A program made the position numbers and the translations under genes. Source: Alopecurus myosuroides (taxonomy: Eukaryota > Streptophyta > Magnoliopsida > Poales > Poaceae). Taken from it: 64,000 nucleotides of DNA. The stretch is from assembly GCA_028641055.1 (NCBI GenBank), contig CM054061.1, forward strand, positions 114,460,019-114,524,018, read 5' to 3'. Below, in pieces: positions 21,896 through 34,625 of the stretch. The stretch's first letter is position 1, and each line of letters starts with the position of its first letter. The notes beneath the pieces are model-generated. The model was given only the letters and a program-made list of their open reading frames with translations. It was not told the origin of the DNA and did no database searches.

Positions 21896-24831
21896 AACTC
21901 CTTGCAGGGACTGGAAAGAACTAGGAGCGTGGCGAGAGGATAGGTTGATATTCGGGCCAACAACAAGGCAAGAGTCGCTGCGTTGGAAGTCGGCATGATG
22001 CAACTTCATTTACCTTAAGGATTTTTAATGGAGCTGAATAATTGTTATTATGTTCCAGTGCTTAGTCGAAACATTATTTCCGCCTCATGTTTGATGAGAC
22101 AAGGTTATGAGTCGAATATTAATAATAATTGTTGTTCTTTATATTTGAAAGATATGTTTCATGGCTTTGCACCCGTTCAGGACGGGTTATTTTTTTTGAA
22201 TCTTGATAGTGAATCGGTCTATAACATCAATGTGAAAAGGTTGAAACCAAATGATCTGAATATGACTTACTTTTGGCGCTGTCGGCTTGATCATATAAGT
22301 TGGAAGCGCATGAAGAAGCTCCATGATGATGGACTTCTAACTTCGTTCGACTTAGAGTCGTTCGAGACATGTGAATCATGCCTACTCGGCAAAATGACGA
22401 AGACACCTTTTGCAAGGAGTTGTGAAAGGGCGTCCGACTTGTTGGAACTAATACATAGTGATGTATGTGGTCCAATGAGCACGACAGCCAGAGGTGGTTA
22501 TGAGTACTTCATTACTTTCACTGATGATTTGAGTAGGTATGGATATATCTATTTAATGAGACACAATTCAGAAGCCTTTGAGAAATTCGAGGAATTCCAG
22601 AGTGAAGTACAAAATCAGCTCGGCAAGAAAATAAAGTTTCTACGGTCGGACCATGGGTACATGAGCCACGAGTTTGATGACCATCTAAAAAGTTGTGGAA
22701 TAGTTCCTCAACTCACTCCGCCGGGTACACCACAGAGAAACGGTGTATTGGAACAAAGAAATCAGACCTTATTGGACATGGTACGATCAATGATGAGTCG
22801 AACAGATCTACCTTTATCATTTTGGGGTTATTGTCTAGAAACTGCAGCGTTCACACTAAATAGGGTACCATCAAAGTCAGTAGAGAAGACACCGCATGAG
22901 ATGTGGACTAGAAAAAGGCCAAGTTTGTCTTTTCTTAAGATTTGGGGTTGTGAAGCATTTGTCAAGCGACTTCAATCGGACAAGCTCACGCCCAAGTCGG
23001 ATAAGTGTATTTTCGTGGGGTATCCGAGGGAAACCTTGGGGTACTACTTCTACAACCGAGAAGAGGGCAAAGTGTTTGTTGCTCGGAACAGTGTCTTCCT
23101 TGAGAAAGAGTTTCTCAGTCGGGGAGTCAGTCGGAGCACAGTGCAACTTGAACAAATTCGAGAGGAACCAGCTAGGGGCGAGTCGGCAAGGGCCTTGGAG
23201 GCTGAGCCAGTCGTGGTACCTACGCCGGTAACAGCACCTGAACCACGGAGATCTGCCAGATAAAAATGCTCGTGATGTTTTACTTTTAGACAGTAATGAG
23301 CCGACAACTTATTCGAAAGCGATGGTGGGATCTGATTCCGAGTCATGGCTTGGAGCCATGAGATCCGAGTTAAAGTCCATGGATGATAACCAAGTTTGGA
23401 ATTTGGTTGATCTGCCTGACGGTGCAAGACCCGTCAAGTGCAAATGGGTCTTTAAGAACAAAACTGATATGGAAGGGGTTCCGACAGGTTCAAGGAGTTG
23501 ACTACAACGAGACCTTCTCGCCTGTAGCGATGCTTAAGTCAGTTCGGATCATGTTACCATAGCAACCTATTTCGACTATGAGATATGGCAGATGGATGTC
23601 AAGACGGCTTTCCTTAATGGAAATTTAACTGAGGACGTGTATATGATACAACCCGAAGGTTCTGTCGATCCAGGTAACGCTGACAAGGTATGCAAACTTC
23701 AAAAATCCATTTATGGGTTGAAGCAAGCATCTCGGAGTTGGAACATTCGCTTTGATGAGGTAGTCAAATCGTTCGGCTTCATCAAGAGCAATCATGATTC
23801 TTGTTTATACAAGAAGTTTAGTGGGAGCAAAGTAAATTTTCTAATCTTACATGTGGACGACATATTGTTGATAGGAAATGATGTCATGATGTTGCAAGAA
23901 ACCAAAGAGTCATTGGAAACGAGTTTCTCAATGAAGGATTTGGGTGAGGCGACTTACATACTCGGAATCAGGATCTATAGAGATAGATCAAGGCGGCTCA
24001 TTGTCTTGAGTCAGAGTACATATCTGGACAAAGTTTTGAACAAATCCAAAATGGAAGAGTCTAAGAAGGGGTTCTTACCGATGTCCCATGGTGTAAAACT
24101 TAGCAAGACTCAGTGTCTTTCGACGACTGATGAGCGAAGTCGGATGAGTGTGATCCCGTATGCTTCGGTAGTCGGATCCATCATGTATGCCATGATTTGT
24201 ACTGGGCCAGATGTTTCCTATGCTCTAAGTGTAACGAGCAGATACCAGACTTACCCTGGTGAAGCTCACTAGGCAGCGATTAAGAACATCTTTAAGTACT
24301 TGAGAAGGACTAAGGAAATATTCCTAGTTTATGGATGTGATGAGGAATTCGGTGTAAAGGGTTACATAGATGCGAGTTATCTCACCGACTCGGATGATTC
24401 TCGTTCGCAATCTAGATACGTGTTCGTAATGAACGGAGGAGCTGCGAGCTGGAAGAGTTCCAAGCAAGATACCGTGTCTGCATCTATAACATAGGCTGAG
24501 TATATTGCCGCCTCGGAGGCTGCAAAGGAAGTTGTTTGGATCAGGAACCTCCTGATAGATCTTGGTGTGGTTCAGGGCGCGTCCAATCCATTGGACGTAT
24601 ATCGTGACAACAATGGTGCTATCACAATCCAAGGAGCCTAGACAACACCATAAGAACAAACATATACTCATGCGTTACCACCTCATTTGCCAGTTTGTCG
24701 AACAAGGTGATATCAAGTTATGCAAAGTACACGCGGATGCGAACATTGCAGATCCGTTGACAAAGGCGCTACCTCAGCCGAAGCATGAGGCTCACATGAG
24801 AGGTATGGGCATTCGATGCCTAGGCATATGA
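21896..24831 (+). pseudogene. Copia pol pseudogene (integrase, reverse transcriptase, RNase H)
   Basis: 22028-23263 is the longest open part: zinc-binding region (LDHIS ... CESC), integrase core with HSDVCG, FLRSDHG and NGVLEQRN, so all three acidic residues are present. A deletion and frame change near 23480 removes part of the start of reverse transcriptase. 23592-24272 carries [10 protein letters not shown] and HVDD in place of YVDD. RNase H pieces (24300-24494, 24562-24831) have YIDASY, and a stop replaces the residue before AEYIAASEA. It ends with the typical LADP-like IADPLTKALPQPKHE. Confidence 0.85.
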
Positions 24832-24866
24832 TGTCGAGATGATTGACTCTAGTGCAAGTGGGAGAA

Positions 24867-26164
24867 TGTTAGGAATATGCCCTAGAGGCAATCATGTATG
24901 ATGTAATTCCCAATGTATTCATAAATTTATTAAGTCGTCCTTGTTTTGAACATCTAATACATGTCATTGAATATGTGATTCGATTGTGGAACTATGTATT
25001 CATGTTGTTCATGCTAAATTATCCTTGGTCATTAAGGTTGTGCTGGACACACACCCTAGACTAATGTGAGTGTTGGCTGATGACTCGGTTCCACTTGTCA
25101 TGGGCATGGCGATGCCATTCCAATGTTCACAGACTTGGCTAAAGAGTTTAGCAAGTCGGACTGACTCATATTGAGATGCAACGAGTAAGTCGTCATTTGC
25201 ATGTCTCAATCAATGTAATCCTTAGACCTGAGGTTGTCGCACAATCCGAGATGTGGATCACCGACTTAGGTTCTGTCAAACGCTGTTCCGTGACAAGGCA
25301 GTTATAAAGACAGAGTTCGAGTCGAATGAGAAGGAAACTGCATGATGTGGATAATCAAGATGGGATTTTGCCCCTATGAATGGAGAGATATTCTCTAGGC
25401 CCTTTCGAGTGATATGATTCCGGAAGCATGGCCATGTGCCGCTCGGTTAAGTGTTAACTGAGTCTGTTGACTAAGAGTTAGTCAGATGAATCATATATCA
25501 CGGACCGAGAAGAGAGTTGAGCTATTAAGGGATGGCGATAATTCGCCTATAGTTCGACAAGGTGTATCGTGAGGCAAAAGGGACTAAGATGAAATTCACA
25601 TTGGAAGGTATGTCGTCAGGACTCAATGGGACTTGGGAGTCGGCACGTTCTGCTAGGAGCCGCTACCGATTGATCGATTGTGAGTCGGAATCCAATCGTG
25701 TCCAAGTCGCCATGAGCATGAAGGATAGCACACTTAAGAGCGGGAGCAAATATATTGGTCGGGTTGGACCCGAACCGAAAATGGACTGAATTAGTGAGTT
25801 AGACTCACAGATGGAATGGGCCACAAGCGTTGTGAAGCCCACTACCACTCGCTATATAAAGAGGGGCGCAGGTTGCACAGCGGGCACGTTATTCCACCCC
25901 CATGCGTTGGGAACCCTAGCCCCACTCAGTCCAGCCGTCGCACCGGACCTAGTAGTCCGCCGTCGGAGCTCCTCCTCGCACGTGTGGATACCGGCAGAGG
26001 TGTTGTACGATCAGCACTCCGACGATCATGGGATTGGATCGGCTAGATCGGATCGTGGGACTTCACTGCATCGACACGCTTTATCGATAATCCGCACCTG
26101 CGCGCCTAGTGGTAATCCTCGTGGCCTTCTACCTCGCCTAGATCTTGGAAGTACCGCGTAGAAA
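24867..26164 (+). repeat. 3' LTR of the copia element, 3' end missing
   Basis: It begins TGTTAGGAATATGCCC after the purine tract CAAGTGGGAGAA and aligns with 18267-19560. It breaks off in GCGTAGAAAA, where the 5' LTR continues for about 25-30 more bases to AACA. Confidence 0.85.
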
Positions 26165-27083
26165 ATATTAGCAATTTAGCACATGATTTAATTCGAAATA
26201 GCAGCAGATAAATTGTGACAGTAGCAAATACAGTAATCATGCAAACGTCTAGATCTAGCACAGTAGACAGATTGATACAATCTATTGCAAGTACTAGACA
26301 TACGAATTCCAGTAACATCTCATACATATGAAAGAGAGATACGTACGATGGAGCGGTAGCGGCACCGCCGTTGTTGTTGTCCCCGGTGTCGGCCATGTCG
26401 TTGATGAAGAGGTTGCCGAGGTCGGGGAAGAAGTCGTCGTCGGGGAAGTAGTCGCCGTCAGCAGTCGCGCGAGTGCGCTCCCCAAAACCTGATCGCCCCT
26501 CTCCCGTACAGGATCACAAGAGGCGGGGTTCCGGAGGCCTGCTGTCCCTTCTCGCGGTGCACGCCGGAAGGAGGGATGGAGAAGACTTGATTGGCGGCGC
26601 AGTGCTTTGGAACGGTGGTGCGAAACCATATGACGAAGTGGCGGCTAGGGTTTACCGTATGCGCGTATTTATATGCGGGCTGGGAGAGACGTGGCGTAAC
26701 CCGCGTCCGTTAATTACCAAATTAATGACTCATTAAGTTTTCCCAATCGACAAAATAAACGCTCTCGGCTCGGCTCATTCCCCGCAACCCGCGGCGCGTC
26801 GTGACGTGTCGTGACGAGGCGAGGCGTGGCGAGGCGGGCGGCGGAGGAGGAGGAGCGCGCGGTGGCACACCTCTCCTCTTGCCTTACCTACTCATACATG
26901 AGCTAGAATGGCTCACCTTATAAGGTGCTCCCACTCTCTCCAAACTAGCAATGTGGGACTAAACTTTAGTCCCACTCACTCCACTTATTATTCATGAATG
27001 GGCCATGACAATTTCAGGATTTTAGTGGGCTTAGTGGGCTACACATGTGAGCCCATATACATAGCCCATACAAAATTCCAACA
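26165..27083 (-). repeat. Isolated copia LTR (LTR D), copy of LTR C
   Basis: It aligns with the LTRs at 43730, 49245 and 54763 but lacks the first bases (plus-strand view). It shares with LTR C the absence of an approximately 60-base segment after GGGCGTAACCC, and GGGCTACACATG in place of GGGCTAGACATG. It is followed by ATCCA and the same flank as LTR C. Several single-base indels against LTR C lie in homopolymer or GC-rich places. Confidence 0.85.
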
Positions 27084-27088
27084 ATCCA
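27084..27088. repeat. ATCCA, right target-duplication copy beside LTR D
   Basis: The same five bases follow LTR C (55692-55696) and precede LTR A (43725-43729). Confidence 0.7.
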
Positions 27089-27850
27089 GCACACATAGCA
27101 TTGGTCATATGATTTGCCTTCAACACCATACTCAGTTCCTTGGTTCTGCTTTCATCGGCACGATGTAATTGAAAGGCAGAGCATCACGGTGTACAGAGTG
27201 ATGTCCACTGCTGCCATGGGAAGATGCTGAGGCCATGCTCACCCTTGAGTATGTCAGCTCAACAAAAACAAAATTTCAAATATTCTCCGCAGAGAAACTC
27301 TTTCAGAGATTGAGGCCAGCCTATCCATACGCGGCATTCAATCGGTAGCATAGCACAGACCGGATACTACACAAGCAGTTCCATGCGGTGGAGCTCCAAA
27401 TTAGAGCAGTTGTCTGTCCAATGCGCTTCGCCATGGAGGAAGCTCTTGTCATTAATATGCGCCTCAACTGATGGGTAGGAGCTTAGCTCGAGGATCACGA
27501 CAGAGAAGCCGATGGCGAGCTTGGAGAGCGCGACTTCACCGCATCTGTATTGAGAGGGACGGGATGCCATGGAGGGCCGGTAAGAGCGCGCCGCCCATTC
27601 GCGTATCATGTCGTCGCTTATGCGGAAGACAGCCAGCAGAGCGCGGACACCTCTTTCACGTTGATAAGCTATCTTCAAAGTTGTTGAGGTCTTGTTCGGT
27701 CCTCGCCGGACCCGTTAGGCCTGGACGGCGGTCGTAGAGGCCGTACTCCCGTCGAGGCCGGGTGCGGCGCCGTCGAGTAGGCAGAACGCGATGGCCATTG
27801 CGGTGCACGTCTCCTTCAGTTCTCGTCCTTGCGATATCATTTGCTCTCAA
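27089..27850 (-). pseudogene. Unidentified gene fragment, frames broken (copy 1)
   Basis: GC-rich sequence with protein-like reading on the minus strand. Pieces such as TEGDVH, KIAYQRERGVRALLAVFRIS and YRCGEVALSKLAIGFSVVIL read like one protein. I could not assign a family. In this copy the part at 27678-27367 is open through REWAARSYRPSMASRPSQYR, but the upstream part is shifted. In copy 2 (55697-56456) the upstream part is open and the downstream part shifted. The differences are single-base or three-base indels. Confidence 0.4.
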
Positions 27851-28166
27851 GTTATTTTCCCCACTCTTATGGACTATCGAAATATCACTTTGCCATGTTT
27901 TCTCTATACCTGAAATACGCGTCTACCTTTCTTTGCATTATTATTCATGATCTTTTATTTGAGATACTCCTCATGATGCAAAGTGATTGCTATGCTTTAT
28001 TATTAAAGTTCTATTTATCATATTTGTGTTTAAAGTTCTATGATCTCAGCTTACATGTGCTTTTACATTATTATGATCAAGATTGTGTGGTAGCATGCCA
28101 CCTCAGAAATTCCTTTGTTTTATCATTTACCTACTCGAGGACGAGTATGAACTAAGCTTGGGGATA
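27835..28166 (+). mobile_element. 3' internal end of a gypsy element, plus orientation
   Basis: It ends in ACTCGAGGACGAGTATGAAC and the polypurine tract CTAAGCTTGGGGATA. It is about 80 percent similar by eye to the reverse complement of 30381-30700. The expected downstream LTR is replaced by the inverted LTR at 28167. It may be the displaced 3' end of the gypsy element at 13363-18266. Confidence 0.6.
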
Positions 28167-30380
28167 TGATATCCCACAAGTATAGGGGATCGTGTGTAGC
28201 CTTTTCGATAAGTAAGAGTGTCGAACCCAACGAGGAGCTAAAGGTAGGATAAGTATTCTCTCAAGTTCTATCAACCACTGATACAACTCTACGCACACTA
28301 AACGTTTACTTTATCTAGGAAATAATACTAGAGCAATAATACGGGTATAAGAGATAGCTTTGCAAGATGATAAATACAAGAAAGTAAAGTTAGTTGCTGC
28401 AGCAATAAACTACACTAAATGAATATAAACTAACAATACCATGAGTGTGGAAAAGTGGTGGAAATTGTGATGGATTTGTCCATGATCAAATAGTCAAATA
28501 CAAGATTGATATTTCTCTTTTATGTGGGAGAGGCAAAGCTAACAAGCTCTCACTATCCCATATGCTTTAATCACTAGATTGTGTCTCATGTTTCTGTCAC
28601 TCAAGCAGCTCTCCCTCTAACTTTCTCCATATACTACAAACCCTGTGATGTGATCCATGCGCGCATAAACATATGATGACATGTCGTGGTGTGGAGAAGA
28701 CAGATGTCATAGGATGGCTAAAGTTGGGGCCGATGGACGGGGGTATCCGGGGAGGGATCACACGACGAGTAGCTGCGCTCAAGAAACACTGCAAACAACA
28801 AGAACTACCCAGGTTCGGGGCCCTCGTGTGGAGGTAACACCCCTACTCCTGCCTATCTCTATGTATGTATAATCTCCGAGTAGCCACAACACAAGTTTGC
28901 CTCTCAGCCGAGTAGCCACTCGGCAGCTCTGTCTAGCTCTAGTGCTGTCTCTTGCAATAAATGCGATCTGAGGCAACGTCCCTCGCGCAGGAGGGGGCAG
29001 GGCACCTTATATACTGGTGCCCAGCCAAATAAACAAGTAATAGAAAGTACAACTAATGTGACTTAAGCACTGTGACGCAGGGCATGCTTCTGGGATCTCG
29101 CACCGAGAAGCCGCCATGCCGTACGGCTGACAGGACATGTCCACTCTGTCAGCCTCACAGTGTAGGACCCCATCCTCTCCTGTCCCCCTGTTAGTGACAA
29201 GACAAGACAGGTGCCCATCTCTCTGTCACAAAGCCGCGTCACTGATGATCACGCACCTTGTAAGTTGAACCGCACGCCGATACGGATGCAGGATACGCGG
29301 GATCTCTGTCAGAACGACTCTGTTGACTTCTGGCCCGAGTAGCTTCTCTACTCAGACCGTAACTTCTCTATTCGGTCGAGTATAATCTTCCTTAATATCT
29401 TCTCCTGGTCATCAGTGAACATGTCCGGATAGAACCTACCGGGTAGCAGGTACCCAGGTAGCCATCTACCCGGTCAACAACACTTTGACCTTCACTTTAA
29501 CACTTGCCTTACCCCTACTCGGGGGTAGCCCCCCAACATGGCACCATAGGACTGTAACAAATTCAATATATAACTCAAACCATCCATATATATTCAATAA
29601 TCAATCATATGACAAAAGGGATCTACACAAACATAACATAGATGCAATAGATCATCTGCAAATAATTTATAACGTCAAACACCATGTTTACATAGGGAGG
29701 TACATAGGTGTTTGGGAGGATGAACCACTGTATACAAATAGGAATTGGCGATGGAGATGGCGGTGAAGACGGTGGAGAGGGCTGCGCGGGGCGCAGGGCG
29801 GCGGTGGCGCCGATGGTAGCCCAAAGACTCCTTCCCTGCATCGCCAGCATCATAGGGGAGTGCTGCCCCTTAGCCCTCTTCCTTCATGGACTTGGGAGCC
29901 CTCCCCCATGGAGATGAGATCCATAGGGGAGGCTAAAACGTGGCTTTGCCGGCTGAAAATTCGTTGTATGGGGTCACTCCCACGACCTAGGTTTCCTCTC
30001 TTTATATAGTCTCACGGATTTCCGTCACCCCATCTAGGGCTGCGGTAAATCGGGTGTATCTCAGCCGTTCAGATTCGGAATCAGGTGAATTTTAACTCTA
30101 GAACGTACGTCACGAAATTCCCCACATCTTTGTATTATGTGATCTTTAAAAAGTGTTTTCAGACAGATTTCAAGAAAGCCCAAATTCGACTCCAACAAGG
30201 TTTGTTCTTCTATTTTTGGTAATTCCTACACATCAAAGTGTAAAACAAGAACATTATGCACTTTTGCAACTATTAGTAGGTTAGTCCAAATAAATTGTAA
30301 ACTTAATATAAAAACAATTATGAAAAGCATTAAAGTAGCATGAAACCATCACAAATTATAGATACGTTTTGAACGTATCA
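28167..30380 (-). repeat. 3' LTR of the minus-strand gypsy element (2,214 bp with insertion)
   Basis: On the plus strand it runs from TGATATCCCACAAG to TTTTGAACGTATCA. It aligns with 34626-35916, apart from a nested insertion at 28682-29538 and about 118 bases missing after ACTATCC (near 28556). Confidence 0.8.
28682..29538. mobile_element. Solo LTR-like insertion, 857 bp, inside the gypsy LTR
   Basis: It starts TGTCGTGGTG and ends CCCCCCAACA. It is flanked by TGACA (28677-28681) and TGGCA (29539-29543), one mismatch. The paired LTR shows the empty site CATATGATGGCGCCATAG at 35247-35264. No ORF of retroelement type is inside. Confidence 0.7.
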
Positions 30381-33300
30381 ACATCCCCAACCTTAGTTCC
30401 TACTCGTCCTCGAGTAGGTAAACTATAAAACATAATAATTTCTGAGGTGACATGCTACTAACATAAGCTTGATCATTATAATTTAAAAGCATATGTAAGC
30501 TGAGAACATAGAACTTAAGAACAATCATGATAAATAAAACTTTAATAATAAAGCATAGAAATCACCTTGCATCATGAGGAAGTAACACAAATAGAAGATT
30601 ATGAATGAAAATGCATCGAAAGTTATACGTTTGTTTCAAGTATAGATAAAGCATGGCAAAGTGATATTTTGCTAGTCCTTAAGAGTGGGGCAAAACATAA
30701 ATGCCAGGACTCCTTCAAAGTTTATGAGGAAGACTAGAACAAATAATTTGAGAACAAGTAATAACACATCATGAATCAATTAATAATGTTTCTGGGACAA
30801 ATGCACATTAAACTCATAATAGAAACTATGCTCTCTCAACTGTGCATAAAGTTAGAAGATGGAGACTCAACATAAAAAGTAAATGAAAGGACCTTCACAG
30901 AGGGAAGCATGGATCACTCATGTGCTAGATCTTTTATTTTATTAAACATAGGTGTAAAATGTTTGACACTCCTCCCATCCATCTTACACAAACCATGTCT
31001 AACCGAATCCTCGGACGCCTACCAACAATCACATACCATGGAGGAGTGTCTATATTTTGGGAGATGTATGCTAATGTCAACAAATGGTAAACAGAAAATA
31101 CAGTACGTCATAAGCCAACTAGATTTCACAAGAGCGGCTCCCATATGAAGGACGCAACTGGTGTAGAAGGTCATCCCTCTTTCTCTTTTGTTTACACAAT
31201 TATGCTATGACTGATAAATCAGGGGCAAAAATAGTGAAGAGATTTTGTGTGTATTAATTTGGGGCTAGGCACCCCGCTGCCAGCTCTTCCATCAACTGGA
31301 TAAGCGGATGAAGCCACTAGTCCAGGGTGTGAAATCCAATCAACAAGTGAGATAAATATTCTCTATTTACTTCCTCATGAGCAAAAACAGGAACACAAAG
31401 CAGGAGTAATTTTGAAGGTTATAAAGGTAACAGATGAGCAATTTACTTGGAGTGACAGTTAAATACCACATGTAGGTAGGTATAGTTCACACAATGGGAA
31501 AAATTGATTTTAGGGAGTTGGATGCACGAGTAGAATTCCATACTCAGTATAGGTGGAGGCTAGCAAAAGACTGGGAGCGACAAATCAAGAGAGCGTAAGA
31601 GCCATAATCATGCATAGCGACATAAACATCATTAATTAAAGGATAAGTTGTACCACAAGTTCAAAAACTAAATGATCATAGAGGCTATTAGTCACCGGTT
31701 CATAGTCATAAACATGGTGTGAGCATGCTCCAAGTCAACCAAATAAAACATTCAAAGGAGAATACCGCAAATTTATGCTTCCATATGACAAGAACAACTC
31801 ATGATTCTTTCAATGTCATATTAAACACTCTCAGCTATTTGAGGCTGATCATACTAATCAATAACCATAAGGCTTTAAAACTAAAATAACATCTATCATG
31901 ATATGAAAAAGTTCTAGCCACAGTCTATACAAGCTTCTAGTTGTACAATTAAAAATTCTACCTCAACCAGTAGTTTCTTTTCCCAACAAGCATCATACGA
32001 GATATGTTTTAACAAAAATACTCTATATGATACAGCAATAAAACATGAGAATACTCACATAACACTACTAAAACTAACAACTCTTAATAAGAGATGCATG
32101 AAAACATAGGCTAAACGCAGTACTAGCAAAAAGTGAACACTCACAGAACAATAAGAATGAAAACTAGAGTGTTCTAAGCAATGAAAACGGAGCGTGTCTA
32201 TCTCCCACACAAATATGATAAGATCCAACCATAAACTACAGCAAAAAACTAAACAATCTGAAAGCAAAAATATAAGACGCTCCAAGTAAATCACATAAGA
32301 TGTGACCGAATAAAAACATAGTTTCACTAGAAGTGACCTGATAATTTGTCGATGAAGAAGGGGATATCTTGGGCATCCCCAAGCTTAGACGCTTGAGACT
32401 TCTTGGAATTTGCTGGGATGTACCACCGGGGCATCCCCGAGCTTAGGTTCTTCACTCTTCTTGATCACGTCATATCATCCTCTTCTCTTGACCCTTGAAA
32501 ACTTCCTTCACATCAAACTTCTCACAATCTTCATTAATAACATTAGTGCAATCGAAATAATAAATTCACATGGTTCAGTTTCAACACAAGACTAACACTC
32601 ATAAACACATTAGCTACTACCAAAAAATATTTTAAAACTCTTTTTCTCAAAACAACACCAAAAGAAATAGATTAAGAGGCAAATGCAATTATTAGCAGAA
32701 ATAGATTAAGAGACAAATCTATCAAAACAGAACAACAGGTAAATATGATTTTTTTTCAAAAATCTTCTGTTGATCAAATAAAAAAGTGTTCAACTAAGAA
32801 AATTTGCGTATATAGCCCAGGACTACGCACAAAAAAACTCAGGTTTGAATTTTCTGTAATTTTATACGAATTTAACAGTGGACAACAAAAATCTGTTTCT
32901 TATACAGAAATCCGAAATATAGTCTCAACTTTCCACTAGAGGCTTTACTTGGCTCAACTAATACATGAAAATAAATATACAAAGGAGATTCTACAGAAGT
33001 ATACAACCCCTTGACTCAAAGAAAAAAAGAGAAAAACCACGCAAAAATAAAAACATGAGTTATCTCCGAAGAAGTGATTTTCTTTAAACCCTTTTAGTTA
33101 GGCATGATAATTTTCCCAAAGTGCTGCTATTAAACAAAATAAAATTTTGTTTTTGAATTACATAAAGGTTTATTAAATTTCCAACTTATATATGAAAGGT
33201 AAGACCCAAAAAGAATCAAACGAAAATGCAAAACGACCACTCTTACAACAAAAGTCAGAATCAATCCAGAAAAATAGCAGCTGGAAAACGTATTTATTAG

Positions 33301-34595
33301 GTGCACTTAAACATGTCATAAATTTTTGCCAATTTTTGTGAATGCATAGGGTTAGATGATACATAACCAGTTAAATTTTAGTGACTTTTTAATTTTTCAG
33401 TAAAATATGAAAAATCATACAGTGAGCAGCATATGCTAAAAACAGAAAAGCCCTTAAATATGCATCAACTAAAACTAAATGCGCAAAACTTGGTACTTTT
33501 TTTTCAGAAACTAAAATAAAAGAGGATAAAGAAGAATTAAACTTCATAGTAATAGTAAAGAAACACAAAAATAAATGAAAGCAGATTAAAATACATGTTA
33601 AGACCATATCATGTGAAAAAGGCAATATAAGATCATGAACGAGAAAACCTCATTTTTGTTAATGGATAGGGGGATTACTCGGGCATCCCCAAGCTTAGAT
33701 GATTGTATCTTCTTCAATATGTTTTTGGGATGCACCTAAACATCCCCAATCTTGAGCTCTTGCATCTTTTTGTTCATCTCATATCACCATATTGATTAGA
33801 TATTATAAGCTATATCCACATAAAACTTCACAAAACTCATTAGTAGGGTTAGTACTCATTTAATAAAATTCACTCATGTTCAAGTATTGAAAAGTTTCAT
33901 GATATTTATTAAACATTAGCCACTTTATATACAGTGGTTTCTTATAAATATTCTGTTGTTCGTCGAAAAACTAAGGAAACTAAGAACACTAAGTACAATA
34001 TTGAATAAACAAAGAAATCTGCGAAAACTGAACATCCTGTAAAGATGTCAATCAATGAGATAGTTATGTAGCTCAAATAAAAAACATAAAACTAATGAAA
34101 GAAAGATCATAATCTCAGGTTTATGCACAAAAAATTTCAGATCAAAATAATGTTCTGGTAATTTTCAACAGGTTATACGGTGAAGCACAACAAATCTGTT
34201 TCTGCATAGTAAACAAAACTTTCGCACTCGGAAGTAACTAGGGACTAATATTAGCACTTATTTTTATTATGTACAACTATACAATATTTACAATATATAC
34301 ATTTTTTATCTGAAAAGCTTCCATGGAAAGATTTGTTTTGGTTTCATAGGCATGATCACAAGTGTTCAAGGTCGACCCCCACTTAAGCATTACTCATCTT
34401 TCCAATCACTTTCCTTTTTGAATACATTTTTAGATATCAAGTACAACTAATTTTTTTTTGTAATTCGTGTTCACTATCCATAAATAAAGATAGCAAACAA
34501 CTTAAAAATGAAAAGTAAAACTACTTATAATTGAAAGCAAAATTACTTAGAGATAAAAAAACAAGTGCACACAAGAACATTCACCCCACGCTATT
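30381..34595 (-). other. Internal region of the minus-strand gypsy element, no coding domain recognised
   Basis: Only short frames (up to about 90 codons) occur, without retroelement motifs. Polypurine-tract-like motifs (minus strand CTAAGCTTGGGGATGCCC or close) recur at 32371-32388, 32430-32446, 33681-33698 and 33739-33756, in addition to the terminal one at 30381-30396. Confidence 0.6.
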
Positions 34596-34596
34596 G

Positions 34597-34616
34597 CTCC
34601 CCGGCAACGACGCCCG
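34597..34616 (-). promoter_or_regulatory. Primer-binding site, degenerate tRNA-Asp type
   Basis: The minus strand reads GGGCGTCGTTGCCGGGGAGC about 10 bases inside the LTR end, a mutated form of the site at 14760-14777. Confidence 0.7.
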
Positions 34617-34625
34617 AAAAGGTCT

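Larger units (their letters stand above)
18267..26164 (+). mobile_element. Ty1/copia element, old and defective
   Basis: 5' LTR 18267-19589, tRNA-iMet primer site, untranslated leader, gag, pol in the copia order (integrase before reverse transcriptase), polypurine tract and 3' LTR from 24867. The two LTRs differ by substitutions and small indels, and the coding region has several stops and a deletion, so the insertion is not recent. The 3' LTR lacks its last 25-30 bases where unrelated LTR sequence begins at 26165, so no target duplication can be checked on that side. Confidence 0.9.

Noticed and set aside
28679..29540. Reading the nested insertion as a non-LTR element with ACATG duplications
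   Set aside because: The TG...CA reading with TGACA/TGGCA flanks fits the empty site in the partner LTR better.
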